Positions 49,150-57,934 of a stretch of 64,000 nucleotides of DNA are shown here, one piece after another. Positions within the stretch are counted from its first letter, which is position 1, and every line of letters starts with the position of its first letter. Under the pieces are notes generated by a model, which saw only the letters and a list, made by a program, of their open reading frames with translations, was not told the origin of the DNA and did no database searches. Position numbers and translations under genes: made by a program. Source of the stretch: Gammaproteobacteria bacterium. Lineage in GTDB: Bacteria; Pseudomonadota; Gammaproteobacteria; Pseudomonadales; Alcanivoracaceae. The stretch lies in the NCBI GenBank assembly GCA_018067045.1, contig JAGPVL010000007.1, positions 1 to 64,000 on the forward strand. The letters are read 5' to 3'.

Positions 49150-50396
49150 TGCTACCCGATACGCTAAAAGAACAGGCGTTGGCTGGCGCGGCACTCCTTG
49201 ATAAAGAGCTGCAGGAACAAGCAAAGCAGCAGTCACCGCACGCAAGCAACGGCCTCAGCGCCGTACGTGACGCTGGTCGTGTCGCACTGGCGGAACAAGT
49301 CTTTCCGGACAAAAAAGTGGAGCAGTGGAAATACACGTCACTGCTTGCCCTGCAAAACGGGCACCTCAAAGCATTAGCGGATAAAACCTCGTCTACGGTT
49401 AGCGCACCCGATTTCGGCGGCGTCACCTTAACGATTATTAATGGCCGACTACCCGCCTTACTGCCAGAAATCGATGGAGTCACTTTTAGTCAAGAGGCAG
49501 TGGACCAGAGCGCACAAGCGGAGTCCGTCTTTAGCCACTACAACGCCGCCACATTGCGTGCTGCTTTAACCATTAAGGTTGCTAAAGGCACGCACGTTGC
49601 TGAACCACTCCACCTAATTATTATTAGCGAAAGCGATAGCCCTGCTAGCGCCGCTGTACGCCTCCACATTGAAGCGGCTGACAACAGCACATTTACTGTC
49701 ATCGAACATTATGTTGGGAGCGGCCCCACCTTATGCTCGAGCACAACTAGCCTTTACGCAGGCGCCAACAGTAATGTTCAACATTATCGACTGCAGAGTG
49801 AAACCCCAGAGTCGCTGCACATTGGCGAACTGTCGATTCATCAACAGCGCGACAGCCGCGTAGCAAGCTATCAGTTAATGCAAGCCAACACGCTCAGACG
49901 GAACAACGTACGCGTGTGGATGAACGAAAGCGGCGCTGACTTAGTCATGCGTGGTGTCTTTATTGCCCGCAACAAAACCCATGTGGACAACCAAATCTGC
50001 ATCGAGCACGCTGCTCCGCATTGCACCTCCGATCAAATTTTCAAAGGTATTGCAGGTGAAAGCGGCAAGGCGGTATTTAACGGTCGCATTCATATTCATC
50101 CCGGCGCGAAGGGATCGGATGCCAAGCTCAGCAATAAAAACTTATTGCTTTCCAATGGCGCCGAAATTGACAGTAAACCAGAGCTGGAAATTTATAACGA
50201 CGACGTGAAGTGTGCTCACGGCACCACTGTCGGTCAAATGGACAGCCAACAGCAGTTTTATTTGCAGTCGCGAGGAATTAGTGCCGAAGCGGCCAAACGA
50301 ATGCTTGGCGTCGGCTTTATTAATGAATTATTAATGGCGCTACCCAATGAGCGCGTGGCCGAATGGGCACGCGATTGGCTTAGCGCTTCGCTGTAG
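49146..50396 (+). CDS. sufD: Fe-S cluster assembly protein SufD
   Basis: A 416-residue SufB paralogue that completes the SufBC2D complex. It has the characteristic VEQWKYTSLLAL near the N-terminus, and the C-terminal CAHGTTVGQMDSQQQFYLQSRGI and AKRMLGVGFINELL. The ATG overlaps the sufC stop by four bases. It ends eight bases before sufS. Confidence 0.97.
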   Translation: MMLPDTLKEQALAGAALLDKELQEQAKQQSPHASNGLSAVRDAGRVALAEQVFPDKKVEQWKYTSLLALQNGHLKALADKTSSTVSAPDFGGVTLTIINGRLPALLPEIDGVTFSQEAVDQSAQAESVFSHYNAATLRAALTIKVAKGTHVAEPLHLIIISESDSPASAAVRLHIEAADNSTFTVIEHYVGSGPTLCSSTTSLYAGANSNVQHYRLQSETPESLHIGELSIHQQRDSRVASYQLMQANTLRRNNVRVWMNESGADLVMRGVFIARNKTHVDNQICIEHAAPHCTSDQIFKGIAGESGKAVFNGRIHIHPGAKGSDAKLSNKNLLLSNGAEIDSKPELEIYNDDVKCAHGTTVGQMDSQQQFYLQSRGISAEAAKRMLGVGFINELLMALPNERVAEWARDWLSASL

Positions 50397-50404
50397 GAAT
50401 TCCG

Positions 50405-51619
50405 ATGAGCTTTTCCGTCGATGCTGTTCGCGCCCAATTCCCAATTCTTGCTACGTCAGTACATGGCAAACCGTTAGTCTATCTCGACAACGGCGCAACC
50501 ACCCAGAAGCCTCAATGCGTCATTGACGCATTGAATACCTACTACAGTTCGCAAAACAGCAACGTTCATCGCGGCGCCCACTACCTTAGTGATGTCGCCA
50601 CCGCAGAGTTTGAAGGTGCCAGACAAGTTGTGGCCGATTTCCTAAACGCCAGTCGTGAAGAAATTCTATGGACACGCGGCACCACGGAAAGCATCAACAT
50701 CGTGGCGCAGTGCTATGCACGAGAGCAACTCCAAACCGGCGACGAAATTCTGATTACCGCCATGGAGCACCATTCCAATATCGTGCCGTGGCAACTAGCC
50801 TGCGAGCGCTCCGGCGCCACTCTCAAAGTCGTTCCGGTACACGACGACGGCAGCCTCGACATGGAGGCCTATGATGCACTGCTCTCCGAACGCACACGTA
50901 TTGTCGCCGTCGTGCAGGTATCGAACAGCCTTGGCACAATCAACCCCATCGCAGAAATAATTGCGAAAGCAAAAGCGATCGGCGCAGTCACCTTGATCGA
51001 CGGCGCTCAAGCTATTTCGCATTTTCCGGTCGACGTTCAAGCACTCGATTGTGACTTTTATGCATTTTCTGGCCACAAGGTATTTGGGCCAACCGGTATC
51101 GGCGCCCTATATGGCAAACGCGCATTGCTAGAAGCAATGCCACCGTATCAAGGCGGCGGCGAAATGATTGAGCGAGTCACCTTTGCCGCTAGCACTTGGA
51201 ACGAGCTGCCGTATAAATTTGAGGCCGGTACACCAAACATTGGCGGCGCCATTGGTCTGGGCACCGCGATTCGCTGGCTAGACAACCAAGATCGTGTAGC
51301 GCTAGAACAACATGAAGCGAGCCTTCTCGACTACGCCACTGAGCGAGCAGGCGAGATTGGGGGATTGAGACTTATCGGCACAGCCCCAAATAAGGTCGCC
51401 GTGCTGTCTTTTTTACTCGAAGGCGGCCACCCTAACGACGTCGGGCAGCTGCTCGACCAACAAGGTGTGGCAGTTCGTACCGGCCATCATTGCACTATGC
51501 CGCTAATGGACCGACTCGGTATTCCAGGGACAGTACGAGCGTCGCTGTCGGTGTACAATGACAAGAGCGATATAGACACGCTTTTTAACGCACTCAACAA
51601 GGTAAAAACCTTTCTATGA
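50405..51619 (+). CDS. sufS: Cysteine desulfurase SufS
   Basis: PLP enzyme (404 residues) that takes sulfur from cysteine as a persulfide and passes it to SufE. The PLP lysine is in FSGHKVFGPTGIGALYG, the DNGATTQKP motif is at the N-terminus, and the catalytic Cys is in RTGHHCTMPLM near residue 363. The class II type and the partner sufE gene in the operon agree. The start follows AGGAATTCCG. Confidence 0.97.
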   Translation: MSFSVDAVRAQFPILATSVHGKPLVYLDNGATTQKPQCVIDALNTYYSSQNSNVHRGAHYLSDVATAEFEGARQVVADFLNASREEILWTRGTTESINIVAQCYAREQLQTGDEILITAMEHHSNIVPWQLACERSGATLKVVPVHDDGSLDMEAYDALLSERTRIVAVVQVSNSLGTINPIAEIIAKAKAIGAVTLIDGAQAISHFPVDVQALDCDFYAFSGHKVFGPTGIGALYGKRALLEAMPPYQGGGEMIERVTFAASTWNELPYKFEAGTPNIGGAIGLGTAIRWLDNQDRVALEQHEASLLDYATERAGEIGGLRLIGTAPNKVAVLSFLLEGGHPNDVGQLLDQQGVAVRTGHHCTMPLMDRLGIPGTVRASLSVYNDKSDIDTLFNALNKVKTFL

Positions 51620-51631
51620 GAGGCAACTAAT

Positions 51632-51991
51632 ATGAGCGTACAAACTTATACCCCCGGCGACATCGCCGTGACCATGACCAGCGCCGCTATTAAGCAAGCG
51701 CGTAAAGAAATTGCACGCGAAGGCGCACAAGGATTGCGCTTAAGCGTCAAGCCTTCAGGCTGCTCAGGTTTTATGTACGTACTCGACTACGCCAAAGCGG
51801 TACCGGAAAACGATAGCCAGGCTCTCTTCGATAACGACATAACACTTTTTATTGAAGGCGGTAGCAGCGCCATCTTAAACGGCACCGAAATTGATTACGT
51901 AACCGAAGGCGTCAACAGCTTTTTCAAGTTCCGCAACCCGAACGCTACCGGCGAATGCGGCTGCGGCGAGAGCTTCACGGTAAATCAATAA
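51632..51991 (+). CDS. sufA: A-type Fe-S carrier SufA
   Basis: A 119-residue carrier that moves clusters to target proteins. The three conserved Cys are in KPSGCSGFMYVLDY and the C-terminal GECGCGESF. The ATG follows GAGAGG-like bases. Its TAA stop shares a base with the sufT start (TAATG). SufA versus another A-type protein is assigned mainly from operon context. Confidence 0.93.
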   Translation: MSVQTYTPGDIAVTMTSAAIKQARKEIAREGAQGLRLSVKPSGCSGFMYVLDYAKAVPENDSQALFDNDITLFIEGGSSAILNGTEIDYVTEGVNSFFKFRNPNATGECGCGESFTVNQ

Positions 51992-52533
51992 TGGCAGAGC
52001 AACGTACAGTCGTCACATCACGAGAAGTCTCCGCTAGGCTCGTGCCTGACGGCACCCACATCAGTATTCCCGGCAATACCTTTGTTAACTTACGTCAGGC
52101 TCTCGGCGGCACTTACACCGTAACCATAAACGGCAATATGGCGCGCATTGATGGAACCGACGCTGATGCTATCGGACAACAGCCGCTTGTTCTCTCTTTC
52201 CCTCCGGCGGAGCCCGATGGCAGCGTGCGTATTGATGACGTCTGGACGGCCCTGAAAACCATTTACGATCCGGAAATTCCCGTCAACATCGTTGATCTTG
52301 GCCTAGTCTATGACTGCATACTCAAACGCCATGACGATGAAAATGTTGTTCAAATCATCATGACCCTCACGGCAGCGAACTGTGGCATGGGCCCCGTTCT
52401 GGTCGGTGATGTTGAGTACCGTACAGCCAAGGTACCGAATGTTGCTCGCGTCGAGGTTGACCTCGTGTTTGACCCACCTTGGTCGCGTGAAATGATGAGC
52501 GAAGAAGCACAACTCGAGTTAGGAATGTTTTAA
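51991..52533 (+). CDS. sufT: Fe-S cluster maturation protein SufT (DUF59/MIP18 family)
   Basis: A 180-residue protein. The N-terminal part (about 1-70) is the SufT-specific region, and the C-terminal half is a DUF59/MIP18 domain with ALKTIYDPEIPVNIVDLGLV and the NCGMGPVL segment holding the conserved Cys. SufT supports Fe-S maturation in other bacteria when cluster demand is high; its exact step is unsettled. I chose the ATG at 51991 within the TAATG junction with sufA; it joins sufE through another TAATG. Confidence 0.92.
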   Translation: MAEQRTVVTSREVSARLVPDGTHISIPGNTFVNLRQALGGTYTVTINGNMARIDGTDADAIGQQPLVLSFPPAEPDGSVRIDDVWTALKTIYDPEIPVNIVDLGLVYDCILKRHDDENVVQIIMTLTAANCGMGPVLVGDVEYRTAKVPNVARVEVDLVFDPPWSREMMSEEAQLELGMF

Positions 52534-53000
52534 TGTCTACATCAGAGCCTACTGCCGAAGCCGTCTTCAATAACCCTTTTGGTACTCGCATCACGCCTGA
52601 CGAAGTCATCGACACCATTTCGTTCTTTGACGATTGGGAAGAGCGTTATCGTTATATAATCGATTTGGGCAAACAACTCCCCGAATTTCCGCAAAGCTTG
52701 AAAAACGAAGAGCTTCTCGTACGCGGATGTCAAAGCCAAGTCTGGTTGCTGGCAAGAGAAGATCAACCTAACAGCATTGTGCAACTTGCTGTGGATAGCG
52801 ATGCACTAATTGTCCGCGGACTCGCCGCCATTGTGCTTGCCGCTTACAATGGTAAAAGCAGTCGCGACATTCTCGCATTCGATATTGAGCACTATTTTGA
52901 TCAGATCGATCTACTTAAGCACCTTAGTCCCACTCGCGGAAACGGTTTACGTAGCATGGTCAAAAAAATTCAGCTTCATGCCGAAAATATGTCGCGTTAA
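52533..53000 (+). CDS. sufE: Sulfur acceptor protein SufE
   Basis: A 155-residue partner of SufS that accepts persulfide sulfur on the Cys of LLVRGCQSQVWLLARE and hands it to SufB. RYRYIIDLGKQLPEFPQSLK is the typical N-terminal part. It is the last gene of the operon. A weak hairpin just after the stop (AAACAA and TTGTTT) has no U run, so the end of the transcript is uncertain. Confidence 0.96.
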   Translation: MSTSEPTAEAVFNNPFGTRITPDEVIDTISFFDDWEERYRYIIDLGKQLPEFPQSLKNEELLVRGCQSQVWLLAREDQPNSIVQLAVDSDALIVRGLAAIVLAAYNGKSSRDILAFDIEHYFDQIDLLKHLSPTRGNGLRSMVKKIQLHAENMSR

Positions 53001-53252
53001 AACAATTTCGTTGTTTCATCACGACAATTTTATACGTTATTTTTAATAAAGTAATAAATCGAGAAATAGCCTTTATTTTCAGCGTTTTTTACAACTTGAA
53101 TCAATTCCCCTCTTCCCAAATTCAGTACGAGATTCGGCTCACACTTTCCTCTCTAACCACCGCCCAAATATAAGAACTCCTTCTTACATCCTCGTCCCAA
53201 TTTCCTATACTGCCGACATATTCAGCAACGAATCAGTCGAGCAGAGGATGTC

Positions 53253-54650
53253 ATGAAAAATACACTTACGATTGGCAGCGTTTTAGTCATGTCACTTTTT
53301 TTAAGCGCATGTGGCGCAGAAAGCAAAGATGACAACGCTGCGGAAAGTATGACTGCCACACCAGAAGCAGGCTCTGCCTCGGGCGGTGCCTCTGGTTCAG
53401 GCTCTTCTGGCTCAGGCGGCGGCGCTACATTACCTAGCATTACCGTCACTCCTCCGGACTGCACCACGAACTGCGACTTTGTTGGGCTTTTATCTGACAC
53501 CGGAAAACACACGCCACCCGGCGCAAGCAATCCTGCTTTGCATAGCGCATACGTCGATGCAACATTTGGCACGACTATTCACCGCGTCACCGCGAACTCT
53601 CAAATCAGCGGCGTCAGTCGGGTTCGTCACTATTACAGTAAACAGAACCCTTTTAACGCCGATGGAAGCTATGCCATGTTCGTGGCAAGCAACGGCACCT
53701 ATTGGGTTTACGACGCAGCGACGTTCGAACCAATTCTGAACGCATCGGAATATCCACATGTAAGCTCCAGCGAACCGGAGATTCAATGGCATCCAACGAA
53801 TCCAGATCAGTTCTATTACCTTGAAGGCACTGAATTTTCGCGCTTCGAAATTTCATCAATAACCACAACTGTTCTGCATGACTTCGCCGATGAAGGGTTC
53901 AGTTCTGTTGCGGGCCGACTTGAAGGAAACATGGATAAGTCGGGTCGTTATTACGCCATGATCGGCGAATCTGGAAGTAACAGCCACGCCTTTGTTTATG
54001 ATGTTCAAAACGACCAGTTATCCCAGCGTATTAATATCAATGATATCGAAGACGAAGGTATCGATTGGATTAGCATCAGTCAGAACGGCAATTTCGTCGT
54101 GATAATGGGTCATGATTACTCGTATGTTTACGATCACAACATGAACTATAAAGGTCGTTTACCAGAAGGAAGTTACGGCCACGCAGACTTATGCAGCCTC
54201 GCTAATGGTCGTGAAGTGATGGTTTACGACGGTGCGGATCATGTTGTCGCCAGTGACGGCGATCGCTGGATTAATATGGCCTACCTCGACACCGTAACGG
54301 GCGACGGCGGCGGCACAGTTGACCCATTAATTAAAATTGGCTGGAGCACCACGCCACATGTTTCTTGCCGCAATACCGAGTTTCCTGGCTGGGCACTGAT
54401 CTCTACTCAAGGTAACGGTAGCAACAACTACGATAAGGAAATCTTCTGGGCTAAACTCGACGGCTCTGGCGAAGTCCGTCGCGTCGCCCATCATTATTCC
54501 AATCGCGAGAGCGGCGGCTACTTCGCAGAACAACACGCAGTCACCAACAAACATGGCACAAAGATCATCTTCGCCAGCAACTACGGAAGCGGTGCGATTT
54601 CATCCTACCTCATCGACTTAACCGATTTCCGCAGACCACTAGCTGAGTAG
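53253..54650 (+). CDS. Secreted lipoprotein, propeller-like, paralogue of the protein at 55564
   Basis: A 465-residue lipoprotein (lipobox LSAC, Cys 20), a Gly/Ser-rich linker (about 45-65), then a beta-rich domain that I do not recognise as a named family. WD/TolB-like short motifs such as YWVYDAATFEPILN and FVYDVQNDQL suggest a beta-propeller. It shares HYYSKQNPFNADGS, GSYGHADLC, TPHVSCRN, FPGWALISTQG and YFAEQHAVTNKHGTKI with the protein encoded convergently at 55564-56826. It may bind or process a polysaccharide; this is only suggested by the nearby exopolysaccharide operon. It has its own 252-base upstream region. Confidence 0.82.
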   Translation: MKNTLTIGSVLVMSLFLSACGAESKDDNAAESMTATPEAGSASGGASGSGSSGSGGGATLPSITVTPPDCTTNCDFVGLLSDTGKHTPPGASNPALHSAYVDATFGTTIHRVTANSQISGVSRVRHYYSKQNPFNADGSYAMFVASNGTYWVYDAATFEPILNASEYPHVSSSEPEIQWHPTNPDQFYYLEGTEFSRFEISSITTTVLHDFADEGFSSVAGRLEGNMDKSGRYYAMIGESGSNSHAFVYDVQNDQLSQRININDIEDEGIDWISISQNGNFVVIMGHDYSYVYDHNMNYKGRLPEGSYGHADLCSLANGREVMVYDGADHVVASDGDRWINMAYLDTVTGDGGGTVDPLIKIGWSTTPHVSCRNTEFPGWALISTQGNGSNNYDKEIFWAKLDGSGEVRRVAHHYSNRESGGYFAEQHAVTNKHGTKIIFASNYGSGAISSYLIDLTDFRRPLAE

Positions 54651-54682
54651 GGACGTTCGCTGAACCCCGCATCAGCGTAAAC

Positions 54683-54715
54683 AAAAAAGGCGGCCCCTTA
54701 CGGGCCGCCTTTTTT
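54683..54715. terminator. Bidirectional rho-independent terminator
   Basis: GGCGGCCC (54689-54696) pairs with GGGCCGCC (54702-54709) around a five-base loop, flanked by A6 and T6. It lies between the convergent ends of the propeller lipoprotein gene and the exopolysaccharide operon and can end both. Confidence 0.93.
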
Positions 54716-54762
54716 GTCTTTACTTTCGATGGTATAGCTCAGTCCTTATCGCTAAAACCTCG

Positions 54763-55563
54763 TTACTGACTCGCAACCGGCGCCTCTCCATTTCCCACAA
54801 TCCAATACCACAGTAAACCTTGGAACTCATGCAGCGCCATGGAGCTTTTCTGCAAAGGACGAATAGAAGGAATCCATAGGCCACCGAAATCAGGTCGAAA
54901 TGCCCGTTGATCGACCGGCCAAGGACAAACGTTAAAGCCCGATCGGGAAAATGTCGCTAGCGCGCGCGGCATATGCATCGCAGACGTCACCAAAAATATC
55001 TTCTCGCTTTCACTGCTGTCCGCTTCACTTGCACTAAGTAATCTGCCTACGCCCTCAGCATTCTGCCGCGTTGTCATGGAATCACGCTCTAACAGCAACT
55101 GATCATGGGCAACGCCTGCCTGAGTCGCTAGCAATGCCATCAAATCTGCCTCACGGACATCACCATAGCCTCCGCCACTCAGCACAACCATTGGCGCGCG
55201 CTCCAACTGATTCCATAAGCGTAGCCCCGCATAGGTTCGGACCAATGTCGTCTCCATTAGCGCTTCAATTTCATCGGGGTCTGCATTGCTACCCTTTTTA
55301 CCGCCACCGAGGATCACAATCGCATCAGTCTTAGCAAAACCATCACACACTTGTGTACTGCGATAATTGCGTTCCAACAACCACACCAGTGCGTTGGCAC
55401 CTAGCGGCGAAGCAACAAACCAAAAAGAAAGCAGTAGCAACACGCTTATACGCCAATTTCTCCGCCCACTCACAGCCCGAGCGCGCCATAAACTGAAGGT
55501 CAGCCAAATAAGCCCCAACCAAATCAGCGCAACAGGCTCTAACAACAGCTTAAAATAGTGCAT
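54763..55563 (-). CDS. YdcF/ElyC-family (DUF218) inner membrane protein
   Basis: A 266-residue protein with two N-terminal transmembrane helices (about 8-25 and 40-58) and a DUF218 domain: DAIVILGGGKKGSN, VVLSGGGYGDVREAD, DSMTTRQNA, LVTSAMHMPRAL. The family includes ElyC, SanA and YdcF, linked to envelope and polysaccharide steps but without a settled reaction. The gene starts immediately after the stop of the preceding gene and is the last of the exopolysaccharide operon. Confidence 0.9.
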   Translation of the reverse strand: MHYFKLLLEPVALIWLGLIWLTFSLWRARAVSGRRNWRISVLLLLSFWFVASPLGANALVWLLERNYRSTQVCDGFAKTDAIVILGGGKKGSNADPDEIEALMETTLVRTYAGLRLWNQLERAPMVVLSGGGYGDVREADLMALLATQAGVAHDQLLLERDSMTTRQNAEGVGRLLSASEADSSESEKIFLVTSAMHMPRALATFSRSGFNVCPWPVDQRAFRPDFGGLWIPSIRPLQKSSMALHEFQGLLWYWIVGNGEAPVASQ

Positions 55564-56826
55564 CTATTTCTTTGGCAGCTGAATGAGGTATTCATTCACT
55601 TCATCGCCACCCCAGTTAGACGCAAATAAAATTTTCGTCCCATCCCTGTTTGTCACAGCATGTTGCTCCGCAAAATAGCCGCCCTCTTCTCGACTTGAAT
55701 GGTGGTGGGCCAAGCGCCGCACCTCACCTGATCCATCCAATTTTAACCAAAACACCTCAAAATCCACGTTAGGATAATCGCTTCGTCCCCTATCACTACC
55801 CTGTGTTGAAATCAGCGCCCAACCAGGAAATTCGAAGTTACGACATGACACATGCGGCGTTGCGCCCCAACCAATGCGCGTACCAATCTCAAGCTCACCA
55901 CTATCAAGCCAAGCAATATTAATATTGCGGTCGCCGTTTAGCTGCAAATCCGCTCCGTCAAACACTAATGCCTCACGCCCGGAGCGCGTTAAACAGAGAT
56001 CACCGTGACCATAACTGCCCTCAGGCAAGGTGTGTATTACCTTAAGCTGCCTATCCAATATTCGCGTATGTTCTTTTCCCATCGCAACAACATACTTGCC
56101 GGACGGACTAACGCTAATCCAATCATTGACCCAGCGGGGGTTTACATTCTTCTTCGCAATAATCTTTCCGGCATTAATATCAACCAATGCCATGGCCATT
56201 TTCTTGCCGTCTTCCTGAGTCTTTCCCGCAACGGCATAAACGCTCATTGCTCGATCCGGGTTACCTTCCATCATGCCATTGGCGGAAATAAAACCTTCCT
56301 TCTCTAAATCAAGCAATAATGTTTTCTTACCCGTTGCCGCGTTTAACCAAAACATTCTGGAAATGTTGTAGTTAGAACCAAAGTCCATCAGAAATATTTT
56401 ATCTTTATCTACTGGGTGCCAGTGCACTTCTGCGTCACTGCTTTGCAATGGCAAGTAACCTATAGGCTCCCAGGTTTTTGTATCGTAAACCCAGTTATAC
56501 CCATCACTGGAAATCAGCACAGCACGACTTTCGTCGGCATTGAACGGGTTCCTCTTTGCATAGTAATGACGCAATCGTTCAACGCCTTTGACTTGATTGC
56601 TGTCGCTGACGCGAGTTATCCGAGCACCAAAACTTGGATCAACAATTTCCTTGTGCAACGGAGGACGCTTTTCGTCAGAAACCGGCACAACCTTCTTGTC
56701 GGTTCTAAACGCGACAAGGTCGGGCTGAGAGTACGCCGCAGCACAAAGCAAAACCAACCCGCTTGCCGCTAGCGCTCTCCCGCGCCGACACATACTGCTA
56801 CGAATATTAAAGAAGTGAAGCTTCAT
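55564..56826 (-). CDS. Secreted propeller-like protein of the exopolysaccharide operon
   Basis: A 420-residue protein with an N-terminal signal (hydrophobic ALAASGLVLLCAAAYS at about 20-34), followed by a beta-rich domain like that of the lipoprotein at 53253. Shared segments include HYYAKRNPFNADES, WVYDTKTWEPI, GSYGHGDLC, TPHVSCRN, FPGWALISTQG and YFAEQHAVTNRDGTKILFASNWGG. I use the ATG at 56826, which has GAGAG upstream and overlaps the glycosyltransferase gene by 20 bases; an internal Met at 56793 is an alternative. A role in binding, cutting or exporting the polymer is possible but unproven. Confidence 0.82.
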   Translation of the reverse strand: MKLHFFNIRSSMCRRGRALAASGLVLLCAAAYSQPDLVAFRTDKKVVPVSDEKRPPLHKEIVDPSFGARITRVSDSNQVKGVERLRHYYAKRNPFNADESRAVLISSDGYNWVYDTKTWEPIGYLPLQSSDAEVHWHPVDKDKIFLMDFGSNYNISRMFWLNAATGKKTLLLDLEKEGFISANGMMEGNPDRAMSVYAVAGKTQEDGKKMAMALVDINAGKIIAKKNVNPRWVNDWISVSPSGKYVVAMGKEHTRILDRQLKVIHTLPEGSYGHGDLCLTRSGREALVFDGADLQLNGDRNINIAWLDSGELEIGTRIGWGATPHVSCRNFEFPGWALISTQGSDRGRSDYPNVDFEVFWLKLDGSGEVRRLAHHHSSREEGGYFAEQHAVTNRDGTKILFASNWGGDEVNEYLIQLPKK

Positions 56827-57934
56827 ACACGCTCTCATCGCCTTCAATCCATTGTTTACGAGAAAACAACCTCTCGACGCGTTCCCGTGCAGCATGCCCC
56901 ATCGCGATATGGCACTTATCACTCGTGATATTCTGCATCGCAGTCGCTAGCGACTCCACATTTCCCGCCTCAAAGAGGATGCCTGTCACACCATCATCAA
57001 CGACCTCTGGACAACCGCCTATGCGCGGTGCAACTACAGCCCGACCCGCTGCCATTGCCTCTCTAGCCGCTAATGGAAAGGACTCACGTGTCGACGACAA
57101 TACAAAGACATCAAAAATCGACAAGAAATCGGGAATATTACGTTTGACCCCAGTGAAAATAATATTCTCGCCCAACCCAAGCTCTAGCGCCTGCTTATGA
57201 ATATCCTCCCGTAATGGTCCATCTCCAACCACCATTAAACGAGCATTCGGTGTCGTCTCTAATACAGCGGCAAATGCCGGCAATAAGAAGCAGTGCCCTT
57301 TCTCTTCCGACAACCGCGCGACAATGCCAAAGATAAGGTGCTTGGATTTGTCCAGCCCATATTCTTCTAACAGCGCCAGCTCAGGCTCTTTGGGCAGGAA
57401 ACGTTCAGTATCAATACCGCTATGAATAACGACGCTCTTTTCTGCCTGCAAACCAGACGCCAGCAACCGATCACGCTCATAGTGTGACTCGAAAATTACA
57501 TGGTCACAGGCGGCACGCAGCAGCCATCCGCCATAGCGAAAATGCATCGGATTATGAATATTATGGATAGTGGTAATAATCGGTATGCGTTTACCCGTCA
57601 ATTTGACTCGGTAGGAGAAAGGCAAAATTCTTAATGCGACTAAAGCAACTAGTGTTGTGCGAACAGACTGCGGCGCTAACACTTCAATCTGATTCGCAAC
57701 GACAATGGCGCGAAGCTTTCTAGCCGCTCGCCACAGACCCTGCAAGCCGCTAAAGTGAAAATCCGCCGAAATAAAGGTCACCCCCTTTTCCTCAAGCTCG
57801 GGAAGCAACTCACCTTCTTTCGTGGCCAAAAAAACATCATGGCCGCGAGCGGTAAGGTCCGGCCCTAGCGCCAACATATCCGACTGCACGCCGCCGACCC
57901 CAAAAGGCTCTGTCATTAAATACAATAACTTCAA
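56807..57934 (-). CDS. GT4-family glycosyltransferase
   Basis: A 375-residue GT-B glycosyltransferase. The N-terminal acceptor domain begins KLLYLMTEPFGVGGVQSDM; the C-terminal donor domain has FGIVARLSEEKGH, VVGDGPLRED and the E-x7-E motif in RESFPLAAREAMA. The sugar and acceptor cannot be read from sequence. The start is TTG at 57934, with GGGAG seven bases upstream, overlapping the deacetylase stop (TTGA). Confidence 0.92.
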   Translation of the reverse strand: MKLLYLMTEPFGVGGVQSDMLALGPDLTARGHDVFLATKEGELLPELEEKGVTFISADFHFSGLQGLWRAARKLRAIVVANQIEVLAPQSVRTTLVALVALRILPFSYRVKLTGKRIPIITTIHNIHNPMHFRYGGWLLRAACDHVIFESHYERDRLLASGLQAEKSVVIHSGIDTERFLPKEPELALLEEYGLDKSKHLIFGIVARLSEEKGHCFLLPAFAAVLETTPNARLMVVGDGPLREDIHKQALELGLGENIIFTGVKRNIPDFLSIFDVFVLSSTRESFPLAAREAMAAGRAVVAPRIGGCPEVVDDGVTGILFEAGNVESLATAMQNITSDKCHIAMGHAARERVERLFSRKQWIEGDESVYEASLL

